Source of the DNA: an uncultured Pelagibacteraceae bacterium
GTDB lineage: Bacteria > Pseudomonadota > Alphaproteobacteria > Pelagibacterales > Pelagibacteraceae
Direction of reading: 5' to 3'
NCBI GenBank assembly: GCA_902624535.1
Contig: CACNYF010000007.1
Location: forward strand, 1 to 43,246
Length of the DNA stretch: 43,246 nt
Shown: in pieces, positions 20,060 through 28,384 of the stretch
Numbering within the stretch: the stretch's first letter is position 1
Layout of the letters: each line of letters starts with the position of its first letter
Position numbers and translations under genes: made by a program
The notes under the pieces: generated by a model
Seen by the model: the letters and a program-made list of their open reading frames with translations, nothing else
Told to the model about the DNA's origin: nothing
Database searches by the model: none

Positions 20060-20897
20060 TATACTCAATATCTTGCATTATTATTTCATGCTCTTTTATT
20101 GTAAGTTTTTCATCTTCTTTTACAAAATACAATTTAATTAAATCACCAATAGATAATAATGTATGTAAGATTTTTCCCAAATTATTTACATAAATTTTTC
20201 CTGATTTATTATAATTTTCTAAGTTTCCTTTTTTTAAGATTTCATTTCCAATTTGTCTATATACTCGTCTTGCAACCAAAATCGAAAATCTTAAAAAGAA
20301 TGGAATTTTTTTAATTGATATAAACGAATTATTATAAAATTTGTCAGCGATTTTTAGAATTCTTTTAATTTCATCAAAATTTTTTTTTATATAGAATCTA
20401 TCGTTACTTTCATCTTCAATAACATCTCTTGAAATATTAGTTAATTGCATTGCAATACCTAAGTCAATTGCTCCTAAAAGTGCTGATCTTTCTTTGACAT
20501 TTAAAATTTTTGCCATCATTAATCCAACCGTTCCAGCTACTCTATATGAATAAACATATAGATCTTTGTCAGTGTTGATTTCTACTTTTGATTTTATATC
20601 AGTCTCGATTCCATCGAATAAATCATCAATTATTTTAGGGGATATTTCAAATTTATTTATCAAAGCCCACATATTTTTAATTATTTGATCGTTTTTATTC
20701 TTTAATTTGAAATCTTGTTTGAAAGTATTGAAATTTTTTAATTTCGTATCAAGATCACCTTTTTCGTCTGCTAAATTGTCTAAGTATCTACAAAAATCAT
20801 ACAAATTAGAACATTCAGAGTAGACTTGTTTTGGCAAAAAGAAACCTGCCCAATTAAAAGATTTAGCGTATATCGATAAATAATTTTGCCCATTCAT
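20046..20897 (-). CDS. crtB: Phytoene synthase
   Basis: Joins two geranylgeranyl diphosphates into phytoene. With the ATG at 20897 the protein has 283 residues. The stop of crtI and this ATG share a base (TGATG), while an upstream GTG at 20900 would add one residue. The two Mg2+-binding motifs are present: the first in CRYLDNLADEKGD (about 36-48), the second in LTNISRDVIEDE (about 152-163). No crtE (GGPP synthase) gene lies in the cluster, so the substrate must come from a prenyltransferase encoded elsewhere. Confidence 0.95.
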   Translation of the reverse strand: MNGQNYLSIYAKSFNWAGFFLPKQVYSECSNLYDFCRYLDNLADEKGDLDTKLKNFNTFKQDFKLKNKNDQIIKNMWALINKFEISPKIIDDLFDGIETDIKSKVEINTDKDLYVYSYRVAGTVGLMMAKILNVKERSALLGAIDLGIAMQLTNISRDVIEDESNDRFYIKKNFDEIKRILKIADKFYNNSFISIKKIPFFLRFSILVARRVYRQIGNEILKKGNLENYNKSGKIYVNNLGKILHTLLSIGDLIKLYFVKEDEKLTIKEHEIIMQDIEYNERF

Positions 20898-22354
20898 CAC
20901 AAAATTTTATCTAAGACCTTGGCGGATGATAGGACTCCTGGTACACCAGCCCCTGGATGAGTTCCCGCTCCAACAAAATATAAACCGTCATAAACCTCAG
21001 ATTTGTTATGAAATCTAAAGTATGCTGATTGAGAAAATTTGGGCTGAATTGAAAAACCCGAGCCATATTTTGTATTTAATTCTTTCTCAAAATAATCAGG
21101 AGTTAAATAAAAATCATCTACAATATTTTCTCTTAAATTAGGTAATAAACTTTTCTCCATTTTATTTATTACAAGTTTTTTTAGATTTTCACCTTCGACT
21201 GACCAGTCTATTCCTGACTTATTATTAGGTACAGGCACTAATACATAAAAGCAATCATGATCTTTTGGTGCCATACTAGAATCTGTTGCTGTAGGTCTAT
21301 GTAGGTAATAGCTTATATCACTATTTAATTTTTTGTTTACAAATATATCATCCAAGTGTTCTTTGTACTTATCACCAAACTTTATAGTATGATGTTCAAC
21401 GTTTTGATATTTTTTCTTTGTTCCAAAGTAATAAACAAACAATCCCATTGAATATTCCATTCTATTTATCTTCCAATTAAATAAGGTGTTATATTTTTGA
21501 TTGTTTAGCATTTTGGAATAAACACCGGGAGGATCTGCATTACAAATTACATTATCTGCTTTAATTTCCTCATCTTCACTTGTCACAACCCCGACAACTC
21601 TTTTATTTTCTGTAAGCAAGTTTTTAACTTCTTTACCTTTAATAATTGTAACATCTTCTTCTAACATCAATTTCTCAAAACCTTTTATGATTTGTCCCGT
21701 TCCACCCATAGAATAATGAATTCCCCATTTTTTTTCTAAATACAAAATTAATCCATATATAGAGGTTGTAGTAAAAGGGTTTCCACCCACTAATAATGGG
21801 TGCATACTAAATAGCCTTCTTAGTTTTTCATTTTCAATAAAACCGCTAACCAAAGAATAAACAGATTTATAACTTTTTAAACTTAGCAATGCAGGAATTT
21901 GCTTAAACATAAATGAAGGTTTATCAAATGGCACATCTGATAATTCTGAATAACCCTTATCAAATATTTTTTTTGTAAATTTAAGTAAATTTCTGTAACC
22001 CAAAACATCTTTATGATTAATTGTCGCAATCTGTTCTTCCATTTTCTTTTCATCTGCTGAATAATCAAAATGGCTTCCATCTTCAAAAACAAATCTGTAC
22101 CAAGTATCCAAATCTTTTATTTTTATGTAATCATCTGGATTTTTATTAAAAAGTTTAAAAATTTCATAAATTAAATAAGGAGCGGTTATTACAGTTGGTC
22201 CACCGTCATAAGTGAACCCATTACTTTTAAATACTCTCGCTCTTCCACCTAAATCTTTTTGTTTTTCAATTAAAGTGACTTTATGACCTTTTGCCCGAAG
22301 TCTAAGAGCTGCTGCTATGCCACCAAAACCTGATCCAATTACAATTGAATTCAT
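20897..22354 (-). CDS. crtI: Phytoene desaturase
   Basis: Introduces the four double bonds that turn phytoene into lycopene. Its 485 residues match the bacterial CrtI type. The N-terminal FAD-binding fold reads IVIGSGFGGIAAALRLRAKG with a downstream GGRARVF, then NGFTYDGGPTVI. The C-terminal signature GAGTHPGAGVPGVLSSAK is intact. It is the first gene of the minus-strand carotenoid-ispH-thrB-rnhA run, after a 48-bp gap from atpF, so a promoter is expected in that gap. Confidence 0.97.
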   Translation of the reverse strand: MNSIVIGSGFGGIAAALRLRAKGHKVTLIEKQKDLGGRARVFKSNGFTYDGGPTVITAPYLIYEIFKLFNKNPDDYIKIKDLDTWYRFVFEDGSHFDYSADEKKMEEQIATINHKDVLGYRNLLKFTKKIFDKGYSELSDVPFDKPSFMFKQIPALLSLKSYKSVYSLVSGFIENEKLRRLFSMHPLLVGGNPFTTTSIYGLILYLEKKWGIHYSMGGTGQIIKGFEKLMLEEDVTIIKGKEVKNLLTENKRVVGVVTSEDEEIKADNVICNADPPGVYSKMLNNQKYNTLFNWKINRMEYSMGLFVYYFGTKKKYQNVEHHTIKFGDKYKEHLDDIFVNKKLNSDISYYLHRPTATDSSMAPKDHDCFYVLVPVPNNKSGIDWSVEGENLKKLVINKMEKSLLPNLRENIVDDFYLTPDYFEKELNTKYGSGFSIQPKFSQSAYFRFHNKSEVYDGLYFVGAGTHPGAGVPGVLSSAKVLDKIL

Positions 22355-22388
22355 ATTCCTTAATTTACATTATTTTTATAAAATTTGA

Positions 22389-22405
22389 TAAACTATCTTA
22401 GTTTA
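22389..22405. repeat. Inverted repeat between atpF and crtI
   Basis: TAAACTA and TAGTTTA form perfect 7-bp arms around a 3-base loop, ending exactly on the atpF stop codon. It could be a weak hairpin terminator for the ATP synthase genes or an operator for crtI. It is purely AT in the arms apart from two C/G pairs and could be chance. Confidence 0.3.
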
Positions 22406-22900
22406 AGAACTTATTTTCTTTAATTCTGTCTTTGTTTCTTCAAGATTTTTATTAAACAAATTGTCAAGTTTAGACTTATCGACTGATGTTGTAATAATTT
22501 TTTTCACAGATTCTACAGCAATGTTAATTGATGTATCTTTAATTTCTTTAATGGCATTATCCTTCATTTGAGAGATTTTAGTTTCTGCTAGACTTTTCTT
22601 TAGTTCAGCTGATTTATGAAATTTGTCATTCATTTCAATTACAAATCTTTCAGTTTCATCTTTTGACTGCTGCATAATCTTTTCACTCTCAATTTTTGCA
22701 GTATCTAACTTCTTTTGCGCCTCATCCAATAGTCTTTTAGATTCAGCTCGGAGTTTTTCACTTTCATCAATTTCATTTTTGATATCATTAATGATTTTGC
22801 TCAATAAATTATTAACATTTTGTGGAACTTTTAAATAAATTAGCGCTCCAAAAAATATTACAAAAGAAACTGCTACCCAAAATGTTGCATCAAATGCCAT
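22403..22900 (-). CDS. atpF: ATP synthase F0 subunit b
   Basis: Part of the peripheral stalk that holds F1 against F0. I chose the ATG at 22900 (165 residues, beginning MAFDATFWVAVSFVIFF), which gives the standard form with one membrane helix at the very N-terminus. An ATG at 22936 would add 12 mostly basic residues and overlap the b' gene by 47 bp. A long charged coiled coil (about 30-150) follows the helix. It is the last gene of the F0 cluster. Confidence 0.93.
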   Translation of the reverse strand: MAFDATFWVAVSFVIFFGALIYLKVPQNVNNLLSKIINDIKNEIDESEKLRAESKRLLDEAQKKLDTAKIESEKIMQQSKDETERFVIEMNDKFHKSAELKKSLAETKISQMKDNAIKEIKDTSINIAVESVKKIITTSVDKSKLDNLFNKNLEETKTELKKISS

Positions 22901-23480
22901 TATATTTTTCCATTTCTTTTTTAGAAAGATCTTCAACTATGGCTGAAAGACTACTTTTATTTATATCTTCACCAATTAATTGTTTAACTAGATCGGAGGA
23001 TGTCTCAATTGCAATTTTAGTAATTTTCTCTTGAGAAGTTTTTTTTAATTGGTCTATTTCTTCTTCAGCTTTTATTATTTCTTTTTCGATATCCTTTTCT
23101 AAAGATACTCTTTTATTATTTATATCGTCCAAAACTTTTTGTCTTTCACTATTAAAGAAGTTTTTTGCTTCGACTTTTGTATCATTGATAATTTTCTCAA
23201 ATTTTTTAACTTTTTTTTCAGTTTCTTCCCGTTGTTTGTCTGCAGTTTCGATATTCTCTAAGATTTGCGATTTTCTGGTTTCAAGATTGTTACTAATCTT
23301 TGGTAGTATGAACTTAGATAAAATTATAAACAATAATCCAAAAGTAAGTACTAACCAAAAAATTTGAGATATCCAAAACTCGGGATTAAGCTGGGGCATA
23401 CCTCCACTCTCAGCGCTTTGAGCGCTATAAGTAAAGATAAGACTTAAAGCTAGAAATTGAAAAATTATCTTTTTCAACAT
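22890..23480 (-). CDS. atpG: ATP synthase F0 subunit b'
   Basis: The second, diverged b-type stalk subunit found in alphaproteobacteria and phototrophs. It pairs with b as a heterodimer. The 196 residues start with a signal-like hydrophobic stretch (1-22), then MPQLNPEFWISQIFWLVLTF, the typical b' membrane helix, and a long coiled coil. It lies three bases after atpE and overlaps the preferred atpF start by 11 bp. Confidence 0.92.
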   Translation of the reverse strand: MLKKIIFQFLALSLIFTYSAQSAESGGMPQLNPEFWISQIFWLVLTFGLLFIILSKFILPKISNNLETRKSQILENIETADKQREETEKKVKKFEKIINDTKVEAKNFFNSERQKVLDDINNKRVSLEKDIEKEIIKAEEEIDQLKKTSQEKITKIAIETSSDLVKQLIGEDINKSSLSAIVEDLSKKEMEKYNGI

Positions 23481-23483
23481 TAA

Positions 23484-23711
23484 TTAAAACGCGAAAAGAA
23501 TAATTAATGCAACAACTAATCCAAATAAACCAGTCGCTTCCGCTAATGCAAAGCCTAGTAGCAAGTTTGGAAACTGCTTTTGAGCTGCAGATGGATTTCT
23601 CATTGCACCTGAAAGATAATTTCCAAAAATTATCCCAATACCAACTCCTGCACCTGCAAGTGCAATCGCTGCTAATCCTGCTCCTATCATTTTTGCTGCT
23701 TCTAATTCCAT
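23484..23711 (-). CDS. atpE: ATP synthase F0 subunit c
   Basis: Forms the proton-driven rotor ring. The 75-residue hairpin has a Gly-rich first helix (AGAGVGIGIIFG), the polar loop R38-N39-P40 that contacts F1, and the ion-carrying carboxylate Glu58 in the second helix (FALAEATG). Sodium-binding residues known from Na+-type rings are not evident, which favours protons. It has the strongest ribosome-binding site I noticed in the window, in keeping with the need for many c copies per complex. Confidence 0.98.
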   Translation of the reverse strand: MELEAAKMIGAGLAAIALAGAGVGIGIIFGNYLSGAMRNPSAAQKQFPNLLLGFALAEATGLFGLVVALIILFAF

Positions 23712-23716
23712 TATAT

Positions 23717-23724
23717 CCTCCTTA
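23717..23724 (-). promoter_or_regulatory. Strong ribosome-binding site of atpE
   Basis: The minus strand reads TAAGGAGG five bases before the atpE ATG, a near-perfect Shine-Dalgarno sequence. Most genes in this window start with weak or no such sequence. The match fits the high stoichiometry of the c ring. Confidence 0.8.
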
Positions 23725-23730
23725 TGTTAA

Positions 23731-24462
23731 TTAATGGTGTAAATTTAATGCATCATTCAAATAGATACATGTTAAAATTGCAAATACATATGCTTGAAGA
23801 AAAGCAACTAATATCTCCAAACCTGTTAATGCAACTGAAAAACCTAGTGGTAGCCAGCCTCCAACAATTCCTAAGCTAACTACGAAACCTCCAAAAACTT
23901 TCATCATCGTATGGCCTGCCATCATATTTGCAAACAATCTAACTGATAAACTAATTGGCCTACTTAAGTATGAAATTATTTCTATAACAACTATTAATGG
24001 TAATAAAACCATAGGAACTCCACTTGGTACAAAAAGTTTTAAATATCCAAGTCCATGTTTAATAAATCCAATTATTGTTACTCCTATAAATATAAATGCT
24101 GCTAAAACAAAAGTTACAATGATGTGGCTAGTGACAGTAAAAGAGTATGGTATCATCCCAAACATGTTACAAAATAAAACAAACATGAATAAAGAAAATA
24201 TGAAAGAAAAGTAAGGCTTAGCTTTTGATCCAGCTGTATCACTTATCATTTTTGAAATAAAAGAGTAACTGAGTTCCGCAAGTAATTGAATTTTATTTGG
24301 TATGATAGATCTTTTTGTACCTAAATTAAAAATAATTAATATTGCTAGTGAACTTATGACCATAAACAAGCTCGCGTTTGTGAACGAAATATCTATGTTA
24401 TTTATTTTAATTTCTGGACCAATTCTATAAACATTGAATTGGTACATTGGATTTGCTGCCAT
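23731..24462 (-). CDS. atpB: ATP synthase F0 subunit a
   Basis: Supplies the proton half-channels against the c ring. The 243-residue protein has about five or six helices. The essential arginine is Arg175 in ISLSVRLFANMMAGHTMMKV. The usual alphaproteobacterial N-terminus MYQFNVYRIGPE is present. It follows atpI by seven bases and precedes atpE by 19. Confidence 0.97.
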   Translation of the reverse strand: MAANPMYQFNVYRIGPEIKINNIDISFTNASLFMVISSLAILIIFNLGTKRSIIPNKIQLLAELSYSFISKMISDTAGSKAKPYFSFIFSLFMFVLFCNMFGMIPYSFTVTSHIIVTFVLAAFIFIGVTIIGFIKHGLGYLKLFVPSGVPMVLLPLIVVIEIISYLSRPISLSVRLFANMMAGHTMMKVFGGFVVSLGIVGGWLPLGFSVALTGLEILVAFLQAYVFAILTCIYLNDALNLHH

Positions 24463-24469
24463 TTGCCTA

Positions 24470-24745
24470 CTATTTTTGCATTCTTTTTGCTGATCTAATA
24501 ACGTTCATAATTCCAGCTATTACACCAATAAAAAAAAATATTAAAATTAACCAGGGTTTAGTACCAAACCAATTGTCTAAAATAAACCCAATAATTGTCC
24601 CAACAGCCACTGCAGATACCAATTCCGTGCTCATTTTGAAGGCTGATCCCATACTTGAGCCTTTATTTCCTTCTTCAGATTTTTTATCTTTATTGGTTTT
24701 ATTTTTTGCAATTTTTAGGCGAGTTTTAAACTGGTCTTCATCCAT
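24470..24745 (-). CDS. atpI: ATP synthase accessory protein AtpI
   Basis: A small membrane protein with two helices (about 42-60 and 65-83) after a charged N-terminus. The pattern of VSAVAVGTIIGFILDNWFGTKPW followed by a second helix is typical of the AtpI group, which assists c-ring assembly or Mg2+ supply. It has 91 residues, starts two bases after the smc stop and opens the F0 cluster. Confidence 0.88.
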   Translation of the reverse strand: MDEDQFKTRLKIAKNKTNKDKKSEEGNKGSSMGSAFKMSTELVSAVAVGTIIGFILDNWFGTKPWLILIFFFIGVIAGIMNVIRSAKRMQK

Positions 24746-24747
24746 TA

Positions 24748-27321
24748 TTAAGCAACCATACTCTCTGCTTTTTGAAGATCTACGGCAACTAGTTGGCTAA
24801 TCCCTTTTTCTGGCATTGTTACGCCATATAATCTATCCATTTTAGACATGGTTAGAGCGTGGTGAGTTACAATAATAAATCTTGTAGATGTAATTTTAGT
24901 TAGTTCCGTCAATAGATTACAAAATCTTGTTACATTCGCATCATCGAGAGGTGCGTCTACTTCATCGAGAACACATATTGGAGCTGGATTAGTAAGAAAC
25001 ACTGCAAAGATTAATGATAAAGCAGTCAGGGCTTGTTCACCTCCAGATAATAAAGTTATTGATTGCAATCTTTTTCCTGGTGGACTTACTAACATTTCTA
25101 AACCTGCATCTAAAGGATCATCAGAGTCTACTAGTTCTAGCTTTGCACTACCTCCATTAAATAGTTTGGTATAAACTTCATTAAACTTTCTATTCACTTT
25201 TTCAAAAGCATCTAGAAGTCTTTCTCTACCTTTCTGATTGAGTTCAGTAATACTTTCTTTTAATTTTATAATTGCAGTTACTAAATCTTGTCTATCTTTT
25301 TCCATTTTCTTAATTTCATCTTCATATTTTGAAGTTTCTTCATCTGCTCTTAAGTTGACCGAGCCTAATTTTTCTCTTTCCCTTTTTCTTTCATCAAGCA
25401 ATTCCTCTTGTGTCACTGTATCTGGATATTCAGATACATCTTTTAAGTTTGAAAAATTCAGTATCTCTTCTTCTGTTAAATTAAGTTCTGTTAATACTCT
25501 TTCTAGTAAATCATTTCTTCTTTTATTCAAACCATCAATTGTTGCTCCAGAGCTTGCCTTTCGCTCTCTTATTTCAATAGACTCTTCCTTTGTTGTATTA
25601 AGATTGCTTCTTAATTCGTTAATCTCTTTATCTAGCTCATCTATTAATATTTCATTATCACTTTTTTCTTTTTCAGAAATTCTTAAACTTTCTGATATTT
25701 GTCCTTTTCTTTCAGCTTGTGTTTGAGGTTGTTTTTCTAGGCTATCTAATTTTTTTTGTTGAGTCTCTTTTCTACTATTTAATTCATTAATCATTTTTTC
25801 AGAATTTACCAATAAGTTTTTCCAACTTTCTATTTCTTGGTCAATTATTTTAATTCTTTCACTTCTTTTTATTGATTCCTTTTTAATATTTTGATTTGTA
25901 CTAAATGCTTCAGCATATTCTTCTTGTAGACTTTTGATTTCTTCGTTTTTCTTAATTACTGTTATCGCTAAATCGTCATCATGCATTTCATTAATTTTCA
26001 TTTTTAAAAATGAAAGATTTATTTTGCATTCATCTATTAAATTAGTTGCACCATTGATATTGTTTTCTGAGAGCATTTCTTTTGCTTTATTTAACTGTTC
26101 ACTTGCTAAATCAATAGTTTCTGAGTTCTTTTTTAGAGTATCAAGGTTTAGATTTTCTAGTATTCTCTCTAATTTATCTTGTTCATCTTTTAATTTACTT
26201 TTTGCATTTACAAGATCTAAACCAGATAGTTTTTCAGTTTCATAATATTTGGAGTCGATTGTAATTAAATTTTCTTTTTCTTCTCTAAGTCTTTTTTCAT
26301 TAGAGTTTGCATCAATGATTATGCTTTTTTCTCTAACAATATCTTCATCTATTACACTTAAAGCCTTTCTAATTGATTGTATTTCATCATTAACTCTGTC
26401 TTTCTCTTCATCTAAACTCTTTAACTCTAAATTTAATCTTTGTATTTTTGACAAATTTTCTTGATTTTTTTCTCTTATAGGATTTACATTTTTGTTCTTT
26501 TCAATAATTTTCATGCTTAAATCCTCTAATTTATCATTGAAGGACTTAACCTGATCATCAGCCTCATTGTTGATCTCATTTTCTAATTTAATTTCATTAT
26601 CAATTTCTAAAAGACGTAAATAATATAAACCTGCCTCAACTTTTTTTATTTCTTCTGAAATAGATTTGTATTTTGCGGCCTCTTCAGCTTGCTTTTGCAA
26701 ATTTGCTAATTGTCTTTCCTGCTGTCTTCTTAATTCATCTGCCCTTTTTAAATTATTTTCAGCCGCGCCCAATCTTAATTCTGCTTCATGTCTTCTAACA
26801 TGCAAACCAGCTATACCAGCTGCTTCTTCTAAGATAGCTCTTCGATCAGAGGGTTTTGCCGTGACCAATGCTCCAATTCTACCTTGACTAATAATCGAAG
26901 GTGAATGAGCACCTGTTGATAAATCTGCAAAAAACATCTGAGCATCTTTAGCTCTAACTTCTTTGCCATTTATATAAAATTTTGAGCCTTTATCTTTTTC
27001 TATTTTTCTTCTTATTTCAATTTCATCGAGCTCATTATATTGAAGAGGACCATCTTTATTATCATTTGATAAACTCACTAAAACTTCTGCAATATTTTTT
27101 GATGGTTTGTTTGAAGTTCCAGAAAATATCACATCTTCCATTCCTGAACCTCTCATACTTTTTGCTGATGTCTCGCCCATACACCATCGCAGCGACTCCA
27201 CTATATTTGATTTACCGCAACCGTTTGGACCAACTATCCCAGTCAAACCTTCTTCAATCAGGAAATTTGTTTTTTCAGCAAAAGACTTAAATCCATTTAG
27301 TTGGATTTTTTTAAATTCCAT
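24748..27321 (-). CDS. smc: Chromosome segregation protein SMC, short form without recognisable hinge
   Basis: An SMC ATPase. The head is complete: Walker A GPNGCGKS at 31-38 with following RWCMGE, a Q-loop region, the LSGGEQ signature at 758-763 and Walker B with D-loop (VLDEVDAPLDD, Glu787). The length of 857 residues is about 300 short of a typical bacterial SMC (about 1150). In the middle (about 370-470) I see coiled coil and a short linker with a few prolines or glycines, but no globular hinge domain with its usual glycine-rich motifs. The start at 27321 is right against the first beta strand, so nothing is missing at the N-terminus. Scp partner genes are not in the window. It is followed after two bases by atpI. 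Confidence 0.92.
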   Translation of the reverse strand: MEFKKIQLNGFKSFAEKTNFLIEEGLTGIVGPNGCGKSNIVESLRWCMGETSAKSMRGSGMEDVIFSGTSNKPSKNIAEVLVSLSNDNKDGPLQYNELDEIEIRRKIEKDKGSKFYINGKEVRAKDAQMFFADLSTGAHSPSIISQGRIGALVTAKPSDRRAILEEAAGIAGLHVRRHEAELRLGAAENNLKRADELRRQQERQLANLQKQAEEAAKYKSISEEIKKVEAGLYYLRLLEIDNEIKLENEINNEADDQVKSFNDKLEDLSMKIIEKNKNVNPIREKNQENLSKIQRLNLELKSLDEEKDRVNDEIQSIRKALSVIDEDIVREKSIIIDANSNEKRLREEKENLITIDSKYYETEKLSGLDLVNAKSKLKDEQDKLERILENLNLDTLKKNSETIDLASEQLNKAKEMLSENNINGATNLIDECKINLSFLKMKINEMHDDDLAITVIKKNEEIKSLQEEYAEAFSTNQNIKKESIKRSERIKIIDQEIESWKNLLVNSEKMINELNSRKETQQKKLDSLEKQPQTQAERKGQISESLRISEKEKSDNEILIDELDKEINELRSNLNTTKEESIEIRERKASSGATIDGLNKRRNDLLERVLTELNLTEEEILNFSNLKDVSEYPDTVTQEELLDERKREREKLGSVNLRADEETSKYEDEIKKMEKDRQDLVTAIIKLKESITELNQKGRERLLDAFEKVNRKFNEVYTKLFNGGSAKLELVDSDDPLDAGLEMLVSPPGKRLQSITLLSGGEQALTALSLIFAVFLTNPAPICVLDEVDAPLDDANVTRFCNLLTELTKITSTRFIIVTHHALTMSKMDRLYGVTMPEKGISQLVAVDLQKAESMVA

Positions 27322-27329
27322 TTACTGAC

Positions 27330-27905
27330 TTATATCAGTTTTTCTATGTATTTTTTTAATTTTTTGTAGTTTGAGTGATTTTCAAACTTTTTTCCGTTAA
27401 TTATGACTGTAGGAGTAGCATTCACTTTATACTTTTTAACACCTTCGATTCGGTCTTCTAAAATATGATCCTCTATTTTTTTATCCGCCAAGCACTTATC
27501 AAAATCAAGATTATATTCACTATTATCAATAAATTTTTTCATTGCTTGATTTGCCTCTAATTCATTTTTTCCTTTGATCCATTTATCTTGATTTAAATAA
27601 AGGTGATGCAAAATTTCATGCTCACCATCATTTCTACAATGCGCTAATTTAGTTGCATTAAATGCAATGATATCTAATGGAAAGCTTTTAAATTCTATTG
27701 AAATCAATCCTTTATCAATAAAATCCTCTTTTAGTTTAGGATATATATTTTTATGAAAATTTGCACAATGACTACAAGTTAAAGATTCAAAAACCATTAA
27801 CTTAACTTTAGAGTCTGCACTTCCAACCAAAATTGGTTTAACTTCAGAATTAGCATTAATGAAATTAAAAAAAATTAAAATTGAGATAAAAATTATTTTT
27901 TTCAT
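27330..27905 (-). CDS. DsbA-family thiol oxidoreductase (exported)
   Basis: A 191-residue periplasmic thioredoxin-fold protein. It has a clear signal peptide (about 1-19), the active-site CSHC at 44-47, and the cis-proline segment NATPTVIING near 165-175. It resembles the DsbA/BdbD-type thioredoxin_4 group. It probably forms or shuffles disulfides in exported proteins. Its start overlaps the dciA-like stop (ATGA), and smc follows after eight bases. Confidence 0.9.
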   Translation of the reverse strand: MKKIIFISILIFFNFINANSEVKPILVGSADSKVKLMVFESLTCSHCANFHKNIYPKLKEDFIDKGLISIEFKSFPLDIIAFNATKLAHCRNDGEHEILHHLYLNQDKWIKGKNELEANQAMKKFIDNSEYNLDFDKCLADKKIEDHILEDRIEGVKKYKVNATPTVIINGKKFENHSNYKKLKKYIEKLI

Positions 27906-28384
27906 TTTATTTTAAAATGTTTACTTAGCTCTAAAAGTGAATTTTTTATTTTGTCATTTTTAATATTATTTATGCTCTTTATATGTTTATTTTTTGTCGC
28001 ATTAATAGCTGTATTTTTATGGCTTTCTTCAATTTTTCCATCAAATGTATTCAATTTAATGTCATCTAAAACATGATAGCCAAAAAATACATTAATTTTT
28101 TTTATTATTTCTTTTTTAGAATACTCAACGTCAACCTCATTTCCCCTCTTTACTAAAATATTTAAACGACTTCCCGATAACTTATTTGAACTTTTGTATG
28201 ATTTAGGAAAGCTTACTTTAAATAAATCTTTACCTACTAAATATTTCCAATTGTCTAAAGTTTCATTATAAATTTTACCTTTTTTACTAATTATTCTTTT
28301 TGCTTCTGTGGGTAAAGTATCTTTAAAAGATCTTAAACCTTGAATGGAATTATATCTCTGCTTAGTATTATGTTTTTGACTCAT
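27902..28384 (-). CDS. DUF721/DciA-like protein
   Basis: A 160-residue basic protein. The core (about 45-115) carries the DUF721 pattern: W at the start of a strand (NWKYLVGKDLFKVSFP), then a segment of LNILVKRGNEVDVEYSKKEIIKKINVFFG. DUF721 includes DciA, the ancestral loader of the replicative helicase DnaB in bacteria lacking DnaC, which would suit an alphaproteobacterium. The assignment is by eye. Its start codon directly abuts the preferred mutY start on the other strand (CATATG). Confidence 0.75.
   Translation of the reverse strand: MSQKHNTKQRYNSIQGLRSFKDTLPTEAKRIISKKGKIYNETLDNWKYLVGKDLFKVSFPKSYKSSNKLSGSRLNILVKRGNEVDVEYSKKEIIKKINVFFGYHVLDDIKLNTFDGKIEESHKNTAINATKNKHIKSINNIKNDKIKNSLLELSKHFKIK

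Noticed and set aside
22355..22402. Riboswitch or structured leader before crtI
   Set aside because: The 48-bp gap is too short for a known riboswitch class. Only a small AT-rich inverted repeat is seen.
22901..22936. N-terminal extension of atpF (MKIFLKKKWKNI)
   Set aside because: Subunit b normally starts just before its membrane helix, and the extension overlaps the b' gene by 47 bp.
24447..27328. Several plus-strand open frames across smc and atpI
   Set aside because: They are Ser/Phe/Leu-rich shadows caused by Glu/Lys-rich coiled-coil codons on the other strand.
28340..28384. Upstream start for mutY
   Set aside because: It lies inside the divergent dciA-like gene, and the added residues do not resemble MutY N-termini.
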